A DNA stretch of 17,481 bases from an uncultured Eubacteriales bacterium (GTDB lineage Bacteria; Bacillota; Clostridia; Oscillospirales; Butyricicoccaceae): positions 1 through 17,481 of the forward strand of contig CAKRRK010000025.1 of the NCBI GenBank assembly GCA_934395135.1, given 5' to 3'. Made by a program: the position numbers and the translations under genes. The notes under the pieces were generated by a model. It was not told the origin of the DNA. It did not search any database and saw only the letters and a list, made by a program, of their open reading frames with translations. Below, one piece after another: positions 7,068-13,964 of this stretch. Position 1 is the stretch's first letter, and each line of letters opens with the position of its first letter.

Positions 7068-8252
7068 ATGGCAAAACACCTCTTTACTTCTGAATCGGTA
7101 ACAGAAGGACATCCGGATAAAATCTGCGACAATATTTCTGATGCAGTGCTTGACGCGATTTATGCGCAGGATCCTATGGCGAGAGTCGCCTGCGAAACAA
7201 CCGTTACCACCGGTATGATTATGGTAATGGGAGAAATTACTACCACTGCAACAGTTGATATCCCGGCAATTGCCCGGCAGACGGTAAACGAAATTGGTTA
7301 TAATGACGCATCCTTTGGCTTTGACTGCAATACCTGTTCTGTTTTCACCACGCTGGATAAACAGTCCTCAGACATCGCAATGGGCGTTGACAAGTCTCTG
7401 GAGCAAAAAGCCGGTGATGCCGACAAAGCCTTTGATACCGGCGCCGGCGACCAAGGCATGATGTTTGGCTATGCGTGCGATGAAACATCGGAACTGATGC
7501 CTTTGCCAATTTCTCTGGCGCATTCTCTGGCGAAAAAACTGACTGCCGTGCGCAAAGACGGTACGCTCCCCTACCTTCGTCCAGACGGAAAAACCCAGGT
7601 TACTATTGAATACGATGAAAACGATGTTCCCATCCGCGTGGATACTATCGTCATTTCTACCCAACATAGCGCAGATGTGGATATCCCGCAAATCCGCGAA
7701 GATCTCATCCAGTATGTAATCAACCCCATTGTTCCAAAAAACCTCATCGATGACTGCACAAAAATCTTTATCAACCCAACCGGTCGATTTGTCATCGGCG
7801 GTCCAATGGGCGATTCCGGGCTGACCGGCCGCAAAATCATTGTGGATACATACGGTGGCTATGCCCGCCATGGCGGCGGCGCTTTTTCCGGTAAGGATCC
7901 AACTAAGGTCGACCGCTCTGCCGCTTATGCAGCGCGGTATGTCGCAAAAAATATTGTTGCGGCTGGTCTTGCAAAAAAATGTGAAGTGCAACTTGCTTAT
8001 GCGATTGGCGTCGCAAAGCCGGTTTCCGTTATGATCGAAACGTTTGGAACCGGTACCGTTTCTGATGATAAACTTTCTGAGGCGGTTTCCAAAGTGTTTG
8101 ATCTCCGCCCCGCAGCAATCATCGAGACATTGCAGCTGCGCCGGCCAATCTATCGGCAGCTGGCAGCCTATGGTCATCTCGGCCGAGAAGATTTGGGCGT
8201 TTTATGGGAAAAAACAGATAAAGCAGATGCTTTAAAAGCGGCACTTGCGTAA
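7068..8252 (+). CDS. metK: S-adenosylmethionine synthetase (methionine adenosyltransferase)
   Basis: This 394-residue cytosolic enzyme makes S-adenosylmethionine from methionine and ATP, releasing phosphate and pyrophosphate. Family signatures are all present: GHPDK at residues 14-18 (catalytic His15), the methionine/ATP-loop hexapeptide GAGDQG at 125-130, and the glycine-rich phosphate-binding segment GGGAFSGKDPTKVDRSA at 269-285. Length matches bacterial MetK and the protein looks intact. The ATG at 7068 has an AAAGGAA site 10 bases upstream. It is controlled by the SAM-I riboswitch immediately before it, a direct feedback loop because its own product is the ligand. It supplies the methyl donor for the methyltransferase and the ribosyl donor for QueA encoded further along the window. 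A GC-rich hairpin follows the stop codon. Confidence 0.98.
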   Translation: MAKHLFTSESVTEGHPDKICDNISDAVLDAIYAQDPMARVACETTVTTGMIMVMGEITTTATVDIPAIARQTVNEIGYNDASFGFDCNTCSVFTTLDKQSSDIAMGVDKSLEQKAGDADKAFDTGAGDQGMMFGYACDETSELMPLPISLAHSLAKKLTAVRKDGTLPYLRPDGKTQVTIEYDENDVPIRVDTIVISTQHSADVDIPQIREDLIQYVINPIVPKNLIDDCTKIFINPTGRFVIGGPMGDSGLTGRKIIVDTYGGYARHGGGAFSGKDPTKVDRSAAYAARYVAKNIVAAGLAKKCEVQLAYAIGVAKPVSVMIETFGTGTVSDDKLSEAVSKVFDLRPAAIIETLQLRRPIYRQLAAYGHLGREDLGVLWEKTDKADALKAALA

Positions 8253-8263
8253 TTTTAATTTTT

Positions 8264-8288
8264 ATGCCGGGGATTTTCCCCGGCATTT
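8264..8288 (+). terminator. Hairpin after metK, possible weak terminator
   Basis: A 10-bp perfect stem (8264-8273 with 8277-8286, GC-rich core GCCGGGGA) has a three-base loop and a short T tail (three T, then CC). The stem is strong but the T tract is poor, so termination may be partial and the next gene could receive some metK read-through. Confidence 0.6.
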
Positions 8289-8315
8289 CCATTCCCTAAT
8301 AAAGAGAGATTTCAT

Positions 8316-8819
8316 ATGCTTGATCTGTTGTTAACCATTTTAAATACCGCATTTTGGATCGCTCTGCACTTTGGTGTTGGTTTTTTCGTTACAAGCTTGC
8401 CGGAAGCGCTGCGAAAGAAAATATTTAATGCTTCAAAACCGTTCTTTTTTGTCAGCGACACGGAAATGCGCTTTTACCGCCGGATAAAGCTTGCCAAATG
8501 GAAGGATAAACTTCCGCAGTATAATCGGGATTTTGAAAAACGGCATTTGCAGGGCCACATAACCCAAGAATATTTGGAACATTTTATCCTTGTCACCTGT
8601 CAATCCGAAATCATCCATTATTTAATTTCTGGTTTGGGCTTTCTCTCGCTGTTATTTTGTCTGCTCTGCCCGTCTCCAGGGGAGAGCCTTTGGATTTTCC
8701 TGACAATTGCCGCGGTAATTGCTTTGGCAAATCTCCCCTTTAGTCTTATTCAGCGCTATAACCGAAAACGGCTTATACAGCTCCAAACTACGCTAATAAA
8801 AAGACAGCATAATACATAA
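8316..8819 (+). CDS. CrtO-family membrane acyltransferase homologue (glycosyl-4,4'-diaponeurosporenoate acyltransferase-like)
   Basis: A 167-residue integral membrane protein with an N-terminal hydrophobic segment (about 1-27) and a hydrophobic pair near 101-143. Several features recall staphylococcal CrtO: the block RRIKLAKWKDKLPQYN after the first segment, SEIIHYLISGLGF before the hydrophobic pair, and the near-signature ANLPFSLIQRYNRKRLIQL close to the C-terminus. Length is also the same. CrtO attaches a fatty acyl chain to a glycosylated carotenoid in staphyloxanthin synthesis. No carotenoid gene (CrtM, CrtN, CrtP or CrtQ type) is seen here, so a different lipid or glycolipid acceptor is more likely and function should not be copied by name. 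The ATG at 8316 has an AGAGAG site. It lies 63 bp after metK, behind a hairpin, and is convergent with the SPFH gene. Confidence 0.7.
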   Translation: MLDLLLTILNTAFWIALHFGVGFFVTSLPEALRKKIFNASKPFFFVSDTEMRFYRRIKLAKWKDKLPQYNRDFEKRHLQGHITQEYLEHFILVTCQSEIIHYLISGLGFLSLLFCLLCPSPGESLWIFLTIAAVIALANLPFSLIQRYNRKRLIQLQTTLIKRQHNT

Positions 8820-8830
8820 GAATCAGAAAT

Positions 8831-8872
8831 AAAAAAACACAGGCGCAAACGTTTTTGCGCCTGTGTTTTTTT
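8831..8872. terminator. Bidirectional terminator between the CrtO-like and SPFH genes
   Basis: A 12-bp perfect stem (8838-8849 with 8854-8865, core CAGGCGCAAA) has a four-base loop and is flanked by seven A on the left and seven T on the right. It therefore works as an intrinsic terminator in both directions. On the minus side it abuts, and overlaps by two bases, the stop codon of the SPFH gene. Confidence 0.92.
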
Positions 8873-9770
8873 ATTTCGCTTCCTTTGGTTCCGTAATTAC
8901 TTCCTTAAATGATGTCGCAAGGCCAGCCAGCCCTTGAATCTCAGAAGGGATAATAATTTTTGTTGCTTTTCCATCTGCTGCAGCGGCAAATGCCTCCAGC
9001 GATTTTAACTTAATAACCTGCTCGTTCGGCTGGGACTGGTTCAGCATCTCAATGGAATCCGCCAACGCTTTCTGCACCGTAAGCAATGCTTCCGCTTCGC
9101 CTTCCGCCTCTTTGATTTTTGCAAGACGGCTTGCCTCGGCACGCAGAACCGTGGATTCCTTTTCACCTTCCGCTACCAGGATGGCAGACTGCTTTTTACC
9201 TTCCGCCACCAAAATTGCCTCCCGGCGTTCGCGTTCCGCTTTCATCTGTTTTTCCATAGATTCCTGGATGGCGGCCGGCGGAATGATATTTTTCAATTCC
9301 ACCCGGTTTACTTTAATACCCCAGGCATCCGTAGCTTCATCCAAGATCGAGCGCATTTTTGTGTTGATGATATCTCTTGATGTCAATGTCTGGTCCAGTT
9401 CCAAATCACCAATAATATTACGCAGTGTGGTAGCGGTTAGATTTTCAATCGCTGCCATGGGACTTTCAATGCCATAGGTAAAAAGTTTTGGATCTGTCAC
9501 CTGAAAGTACACAACGGTATCAATCTGCATCGTTACATTATCTTTCGTAATAACCGGCTGTGGCGGAAAATCTACAACCTGCTCTTTTAAAGTTACTCTG
9601 CGGGCAACCCGTTCAAAAATTGGAATTTTAAAATGAATACCTGTACCCCATGTGGTCTGAAATGCTCCGAGCCGCTCAATAACATAGGCACGGGCCTGTG
9701 GAACAATAATGATATTCGTCGCCAAAAAAATAATGACCAATACCACTAATACAATCCAAAAAATAATCAT
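8871..9770 (-). CDS. SPFH/band 7 domain membrane protein (stomatin/QmcA-like)
   Basis: A 299-residue membrane-anchored scaffold protein. A single N-terminal transmembrane helix (residues 2-23) is followed directly by the band 7 domain (about 24-180), which begins VPQARAYVIERLGAF and contains the segments LKEQVVDFPPQPVITKDN and NRVELKNI. Next is an Ala/Glu-rich coiled-coil stretch (about 175-240) with repeated EAILVAEG/SAILVAEG units, and then a C-terminal tail. This architecture is that of the paraslipin/QmcA group, which form large membrane oligomers implicated in protein quality control and membrane microdomains. The ATG at 9770 is preceded by AGGAGG with 8-base spacing. It lies 22 bp after nfeD on the same strand, the recurrent nfeD-SPFH gene pair, and is probably co-transcribed with it. 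The precise role is not visible from sequence. Confidence 0.92.
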   Translation of the reverse strand: MIIFWIVLVVLVIIFLATNIIIVPQARAYVIERLGAFQTTWGTGIHFKIPIFERVARRVTLKEQVVDFPPQPVITKDNVTMQIDTVVYFQVTDPKLFTYGIESPMAAIENLTATTLRNIIGDLELDQTLTSRDIINTKMRSILDEATDAWGIKVNRVELKNIIPPAAIQESMEKQMKAERERREAILVAEGKKQSAILVAEGEKESTVLRAEASRLAKIKEAEGEAEALLTVQKALADSIEMLNQSQPNEQVIKLKSLEAFAAAADGKATKIIIPSEIQGLAGLATSFKEVITEPKEAK

Positions 9771-9792
9771 TTCTCTATCCTCCTAAATTATA

Positions 9793-10218
9793 TTATAACT
9801 TTTCTACCACTGCTTTTACGCCGGAAATAGAAAGAATTCGCACCTTTTCTCCCACCGGAACAACTTCTTCTCCTTCTGTCCTGGCAGACCAAATTTGGCC
9901 GGCAATTTTAATTTGCCCGACGGAATTCAACGAATCGATGGCCTCTGTCACTTCTGCAATCTGTCCGATAATTCGGTCTGCATTGGTGCTTTCATTTTTT
10001 GGTTTGATAAATCGCCGGACAAAAGGCCGCAGAATGGCAAACAAAACAATGGACGCTATAATAAATACAATTATCTGCACAAAAAGATCCGCACCCAGCG
10101 CCGCCAAAACGGCAGATATCAGTGCTCCCGCCGCAAACCATACAGAAATTAGGCTTAAACTTGCCGCTTCTATTATGATCGCAAAAATCACGATTCCAAT
10201 CCAAACCCATACTTCCAA
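9793..10218 (-). CDS. NfeD family membrane protein, short type
   Basis: About 141 residues: hydrophobic segments span roughly the first 65 residues, followed by a small soluble C-terminal domain. That domain (IGQIAEVTEAI, GQIKIAGQIWSART, VGEKVRILSISGVKAVVEKL) is the OB-fold type of short NfeD proteins, which partner SPFH/stomatin proteins in the membrane. The frame is open to an ATG at 10242, but a near-perfect AGGAGG (10233-10228) lies inside that extension. It sits 9 bases before a TTG at 10218, while the ATG itself has only a GGAG one base away. I therefore place the start at the TTG, giving an N-terminus of MEVWVWIGIVIF. It is followed after 22 bp by the SPFH gene, with which it should form a functional unit. 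Confidence 0.85.
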   Translation of the reverse strand: MEVWVWIGIVIFAIIIEAASLSLISVWFAAGALISAVLAALGADLFVQIIVFIIASIVLFAILRPFVRRFIKPKNESTNADRIIGQIAEVTEAIDSLNSVGQIKIAGQIWSARTEGEEVVPVGEKVRILSISGVKAVVEKL

Positions 10219-10242
10219 AATTAAGGCCCTCCTTTGTCTCAT

Positions 10243-10616
10243 ACTCCATAGTATGCCAAAAGCACTGCGATACTATTATCAATTTCTATTATATATTATA
10301 TCATGCCGGATACTTTTTGTATAGAAAAATCGTTCTGCTTGTATCCCATTCTATAAAAACAAAGTATGTTTCAAAACTATATTCCAGCCCCTGCAGATTT
10401 TCGATTTCTGTTATGAAACTTTTCTTTGAAATTCAATATTTGAAATCTATTTCTATTTACTTCTATAGGCCCAAAACTTTTTGCAGATACTGTTTTTTAT
10501 GACTCTGAGTATACCACCATATTTCAATTTAGCAACGAAATAAAGTCATAACGGCATCTACCCGGACTGCTTCAAATACAATTGAGTATATTATATAAAG
10601 AAAAGACCGCAAAAGC
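10243..10616. other. Intergenic region between nfeD and groEL, no recognised gene
   Basis: About 370 bp without a convincing reading frame, AT-rich and without clear repeats. Near the nfeD end, minus-strand TATAAT hexamers (10300-10295 and 10293-10288) are candidate -10 elements for the nfeD-SPFH operon. The only plausible -35 is a weak TATACA at 10323-10318. On the plus strand a weak TTGAAA (10440-10445) with a poor -10 about 18 bp downstream lies ahead of the hairpin at 10617. This is too weak to call a transcript. Confidence 0.5.
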
Positions 10617-10650
10617 AAAGGCCGATGCTAGTACAGCATCGGCCTTTTTC
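10617..10650. terminator. Terminator after groEL
   Basis: A 13-bp perfect stem (10617-10629 with 10635-10647, core GGCCGATGCT) has loop AGTAC. In the groEL (minus) direction it is followed by T-rich sequence interrupted by GC. In the plus direction it has a better tract of five T, C, then four T. It lies about 25 bp past the groEL stop codon and should terminate the groES-groEL transcript. Confidence 0.85.
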
Positions 10651-10671
10651 TTTTGCATTATAAGCAACGGT

Positions 10672-12297
10672 TTAATACATGCCGCCCATATCCGGCGCCG
10701 CTGGTGCCGGTGGAAGCGGTTCCTTTTTATCCGCTACAACAGACTCTGTCGTGAGTACCATAGAAGCAACCGAAGCTGCATTCTGCAGTGCGGAACGATT
10801 TACCTTGGTCGGATCTACGATACCGGTCTTAATCATATCGCAGTACTCTTCGTTATAAGCGTCGTAACCATAGCCAATCTTTCCGCTCGTTACAATCTTA
10901 TCCAGTACGACGGAGCCGTCCACACCTGCGTTGGCAGCAATCTGCTTTACTGGCTCTTCCAAGCCCTTCATAATGATGCGCACACCAGTTTTTTCATCAC
11001 CGTCTACCGCATCAATAAGCTTTGCAACTTCTGCAATTGCATTAACATATGCCGTGCCGCCGCCTGCAACAATACCTTCTTCTACTGCTGCACGGGTAGC
11101 ATTTAACGCATCTTCAATGCGGAGCTTCATTTCCTTCATTTCCACTTCGGTTGCCGCGCCAACCTTGATCACCGCAACGCCGCCGGAAAGCTTTGCAAGG
11201 CGCTCCTGAAGCTTTTCTCTGTCAAAATCAGAGGTAGTTTCCGCAATCTGTGATTTAATGGTATTGACGCGCGCCTTAATCTCGTCTGCACTGCCAGCGC
11301 CATCCACAATAATCGTGTTTTCCTTGTTGATCTGCACTTTGCTTGCGCGTCCCAACATGTCAATGGTTGCGTCTTTCAGTTCTATGCCAAGCTCCTCAGA
11401 AATCACTTCGCCGCCAGTCAAAATCGCGATGTCACGGAGCATTTCCTTTCTTCTGTCGCCAAACCCAGGCGCCTTGACTGCAACGCATGTAAAGGTGCCG
11501 CGAAGCTTATTGACGATCAAAGTAGAAAGCGCTTCACCCTCTACATCCTCTGCAATAATCACCAGCTTCTTGCCGGATTTTACGATCTGTTCCAGAATTG
11601 GGAGAAGTTCCTGAATAGAGGAAATCTTCTTGTCTGTGATCAAAATATAGGCATCTTCGATCACGGCTTCCATCTTATCGGTATCCGTTACCATGTATGG
11701 AGTAATGTAACCGCGGTCAAACTGCATACCCTCTACTACTTCGCTGTAAGTTTCTGCAGTTTTGGACTCTTCCACTGTGATAACACCGTCGGTGGAAACT
11801 TTATCCATTGCCTCTGCAATTAAACTGCCGATTTTACCGCTGCCGGAAGATACTGCCGCAACGCGGGCAATATCATCGCTGCCATTTACGCTCTTGGAAT
11901 TTTTCGCAATGGCTGCAACAGCCGCATCCACGGCCTTCGCCATGCCTTTCCGCATTACCATCGGGTTTGCTCCTGCGGCAAGATTCTTCAGCCCCTCTCT
12001 TACAAAGGCCTGTGCCAACAGAGTCGCCGTAGTAGTACCGTCACCAGCTGCATCATTTGTCTTTGTAGCGACTTCCTTTACCAACTGCGCACCCATATTT
12101 TCAAACGGATCATCCAGTTCAATTTCTTTCGCAATGGTGACTCCGTCATTGGTAATGAGCGGAGAACCAAACTTTTTGTCCAAAACGACATTTCTGCCCT
12201 TCGGGCCAATGGTAATTTTCACTGTATCGGCAAGCTGATTTAAGCCGCGTTCCAAAGAACGTCTTGCCTCTTCGCCAAACTGAATCTGTTTTGCCAT
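10672..12297 (-). CDS. groL: Chaperonin GroEL (HSP60)
   Basis: A 541-residue subunit of the ATP-driven cytosolic folding chamber that works with GroES. The N-terminus MAKQIQFGEEARR, the nucleotide-binding segment TIGPKGRNVVLDKKFG (29-44), NDGVTIAKEIEL and the ATP-site motif GDGTTTAT (85-92, with the conserved Asp86) are all intact. Length is normal for the family. The C-terminus is a short MGGMY rather than the long GGM repeat seen in some bacteria. The ATG at 12297 has a GGAGG site with 9-base spacing. It lies 23 bp after groES and is co-transcribed from the CIRCE-controlled promoter upstream of groES, so it should be heat-inducible through HrcA. A strong hairpin terminator follows. Confidence 0.99.
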   Translation of the reverse strand: MAKQIQFGEEARRSLERGLNQLADTVKITIGPKGRNVVLDKKFGSPLITNDGVTIAKEIELDDPFENMGAQLVKEVATKTNDAAGDGTTTATLLAQAFVREGLKNLAAGANPMVMRKGMAKAVDAAVAAIAKNSKSVNGSDDIARVAAVSSGSGKIGSLIAEAMDKVSTDGVITVEESKTAETYSEVVEGMQFDRGYITPYMVTDTDKMEAVIEDAYILITDKKISSIQELLPILEQIVKSGKKLVIIAEDVEGEALSTLIVNKLRGTFTCVAVKAPGFGDRRKEMLRDIAILTGGEVISEELGIELKDATIDMLGRASKVQINKENTIIVDGAGSADEIKARVNTIKSQIAETTSDFDREKLQERLAKLSGGVAVIKVGAATEVEMKEMKLRIEDALNATRAAVEEGIVAGGGTAYVNAIAEVAKLIDAVDGDEKTGVRIIMKGLEEPVKQIAANAGVDGSVVLDKIVTSGKIGYGYDAYNEEYCDMIKTGIVDPTKVNRSALQNAASVASMVLTTESVVADKKEPLPPAPAAPDMGGMY

Positions 12298-12320
12298 AAT
12301 AACTGTCCTCCAAATCTGAA

Positions 12321-12605
12321 TTATTCAACAACTGCAAGAATGTCTGCCTGGCGCACAATAATGTATTCTTCGCCGTCCAGCTTGACTTCCGTGCCGGAAT
12401 ATTTGCTGGTAATGACCTTGTCGCCAACCTTAATCTGCATCACAACGTCTTTTCCGTCTACCACGCCGCCAGGTCCTACTGCAATTACTTCAGCGACCTG
12501 TGGCTTCTCTTTGGCGGAACCAGTCAAAATAATGCCGCTTTTTGTTGTTTCTTCGGTCTCTGTCATCTTGATGACAACCCGGTCCAACAATGGTTTCAAT
12601 GTCAT
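12321..12605 (-). CDS. groES: Co-chaperonin GroES (HSP10)
   Basis: A 94-residue lid subunit of the GroEL/GroES chaperonin; seven copies cap the folding chamber. It starts MTLKPLLDRVVIK and carries the mobile loop region (TTKSGIILTGSAKEKP) that contacts GroEL. It then has the usual VIAVGPGG and VGDKVITSKYSGTEVKLDGEEYIIV segments, ending DILAVVE. An in-frame ATG three codons earlier (12614) abuts the ribosome binding site, with GGAGG immediately before it. GGAGG lies 9 bases from the ATG at 12605, which also gives the family's normal length, so I use that one. It is the first gene of groES-groEL, directly downstream of CIRCE, and is expected to be repressed by HrcA until heat stress. Confidence 0.98.
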   Translation of the reverse strand: MTLKPLLDRVVIKMTETEETTKSGIILTGSAKEKPQVAEVIAVGPGGVVDGKDVVMQIKVGDKVITSKYSGTEVKLDGEEYIIVRQADILAVVE

Positions 12606-12648
12606 GTGAATCATCCTCCATTTTATTTAAAATTGTATACCCTTCTTT

Positions 12649-12675
12649 TTAGCACTCAAGACACCCGAGTGCTAA
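12649..12675. promoter_or_regulatory. CIRCE operator (HrcA binding site) of groES-groEL
   Basis: A perfect inverted repeat TTAGCACTC-N9-GAGTGCTAA (12649-12657 and 12667-12675), identical to the CIRCE consensus. It lies just downstream of the promoter and about 45 bp before the groES start, so it would be in the transcribed leader. HrcA, itself dependent on GroEL for activity, is the known repressor; hrcA is not in this window. Confidence 0.98.
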
Positions 12676-12686
12676 CTACAGTTATT

Positions 12687-12715
12687 ATAATAGTACAACC
12701 ATAGATAATTTGCAA
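12687..12715 (-). promoter_or_regulatory. Promoter of groES-groEL
   Basis: On the minus strand, -35 TTGCAA (12715-12710), a 17-bp spacer and -10 TATTAT (12692-12687). Upstream of the -35 (12716-12750) the sequence is almost pure A/T runs and could act as an UP element. The predicted start is about 12680, which puts CIRCE at roughly +5 to +31. An overlapping TATAAT (12689-12684) would need a 20-bp spacer and is less likely to be the -10. Confidence 0.75.
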
Positions 12716-12752
12716 GTAAAATTTTTGTAAATAAGAAAATTTTTTTCAATTT

Positions 12753-13889
12753 TTATCTTGTGTACTTTCTGAAAGAGATATCCTTAAAATACATAAAAAG
12801 ATTACACTTTATCATTCCATTATAAAGTTTCCGTTTTTTATCCGCCAAAGCACCGAAATATGTTTCAAATTCTTCATCCGAACTCAAAATATATTGTTTG
12901 GCAGGATTTTGCGCCAGCCGTTTCCCAAAATCTGCGTATAACCGCCTGGCGCTTTCCATATCCAACAGACGTTCGCCATACGGCGGATTCGTAAGAAGCA
13001 TGGTTTTTTCTCCTATCTCTGCCTTTCTTGCATCCTTCCTGGTTATCGCAATCGTATGCGCCACACCAGCTTTCTCTGCGTTTTCCCGGCACAGGGCAAC
13101 GCAGGCAGGGTCCAAATCCGACGCATAAATCGGAAACGTTTCATGTCGTACCGCTTCTTCTGCTTGCAATCGTCCTTGCCGCCAATGGTCAGAATCCAGG
13201 GATTGCCACTGTTCCGCAGCAAAACTGCGGCGCAGACCGGGTGCTATGTTGCAGCAAAGCATTGCGGCTTCAATCGGGATCGTTCCGGAACCGCAAAAAA
13301 TATCGTGCATTGCCTCCCGGCCTTTATACCGGGCAAGCTTTACCATAGCCGCCGCTAACGTTTCCCGCAAAGGCGCCGCATTGGATTTGGCCCGATATCC
13401 CCGCTTATGAAGTCCTGCACCGGAGGTATCTAAAAAAAGCTCTGCCTGATCTTTCATAATGGAAAACTGTATCTGATACAATTCCCCATCCTCCGGCAAC
13501 CATTGCACAGCATAAGTTTTCGACAGCCGGTCTGCCACTGCTTTTTTAACGATTTTCTGGCAGTCTGGTATGCTGTGAAGCCGGGAATTCAGCGCATGTC
13601 CTTTTACCGGAAATTTCCCGTCTTTTGTAATATAGTGCTCCCACGGAAGGTCCCGAACCCCTTCAAACAATTCCTCGAAGGATCTTGCAGGAAAACTGCC
13701 GATTCGAATCAGCACCCGCTCCGCGCACCGCAGCCAAAGATTGGCCCATACAAGGGTATGCACATCCCCGGTGAAATATATTTTTCCATTTTCCGCTTTT
13801 ACATGCCTTGCCACGCCGCCATAGCGCAGTTCATCTGCCACAATTCCCTCCAGACCAAAGAGCACCGGACAGCAAAATTCCATTTCCAT
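12753..13889 (-). CDS. THUMP-domain class I rRNA (guanine-N2) methyltransferase, RlmL/YpsC type
   Basis: A 378-residue SAM-dependent methyltransferase expected to methylate guanine N2 in 23S rRNA; homologues methylate G2445. The N-terminal part (to about residue 160) holds the ferredoxin-like/THUMP RNA-binding region. The SAM-binding motif HDIFCGSGTIPIEAAM is at about 195-210, YASDLDPACV at about 255-264, and the catalytic NPPYGERL at 301-308. It continues through LSSDEEFETYFG to the end with no truncation. The open frame extends to 13907, but AGGAG (13901-13897) lies 7 bases before the ATG at 13889, so the start is placed there. It is preceded by a terminator and its own likely promoter, and followed by the groES promoter region with no obvious terminator. 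I give no gene symbol because the exact target nucleotide is inferred from the family. Confidence 0.92.
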   Translation of the reverse strand: MEMEFCCPVLFGLEGIVADELRYGGVARHVKAENGKIYFTGDVHTLVWANLWLRCAERVLIRIGSFPARSFEELFEGVRDLPWEHYITKDGKFPVKGHALNSRLHSIPDCQKIVKKAVADRLSKTYAVQWLPEDGELYQIQFSIMKDQAELFLDTSGAGLHKRGYRAKSNAAPLRETLAAAMVKLARYKGREAMHDIFCGSGTIPIEAAMLCCNIAPGLRRSFAAEQWQSLDSDHWRQGRLQAEEAVRHETFPIYASDLDPACVALCRENAEKAGVAHTIAITRKDARKAEIGEKTMLLTNPPYGERLLDMESARRLYADFGKRLAQNPAKQYILSSDEEFETYFGALADKKRKLYNGMIKCNLFMYFKDISFRKYTR

Positions 13890-13905
13890 AGCTTTTCTCC
13901 TATAC

Positions 13906-13933
13906 AAAAAAGGCGGAAATGTTCCGCCTTTTT
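13906..13933. terminator. Terminator after the flippase gene, next to the methyltransferase ribosome binding site
   Basis: A 7-bp GC-rich stem (GGCGGAA 13912-13918 with TTCCGCC 13922-13928) has a three-base loop and is extended by A and T runs on both sides (13906-13911 and 13929-13933). In the minus direction it ends in six T, closing the flippase transcript. It lies only a few bases before the SD of the next gene. Confidence 0.85.
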
Positions 13934-13935
13934 AA

Positions 13936-13964
13936 AGTATACTATATTTTCCCCTGCGCTTCAA
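13936..13964 (-). promoter_or_regulatory. Likely promoter of the RlmL-type methyltransferase gene
   Basis: On the minus strand, -35 TTGAAG (13964-13959), a 17-bp spacer and -10 TATACT (13941-13936). It overlaps the stop codon of the flippase gene. The predicted start is around 13929, so the terminator-like hairpin would sit at the extreme 5' end of this transcript. Confidence 0.55.

Noticed and set aside
7368..8177. A 269-codon minus-strand frame within metK
   Set aside because: It is the complement of a complete, motif-bearing metK gene and shows no recognisable domain.
10582..11106. A 174-codon plus-strand frame antisense to groEL
   Set aside because: It lies almost entirely inside groEL on the opposite strand, its composition is that of a reverse-complement shadow, and it has no ribosome binding site.
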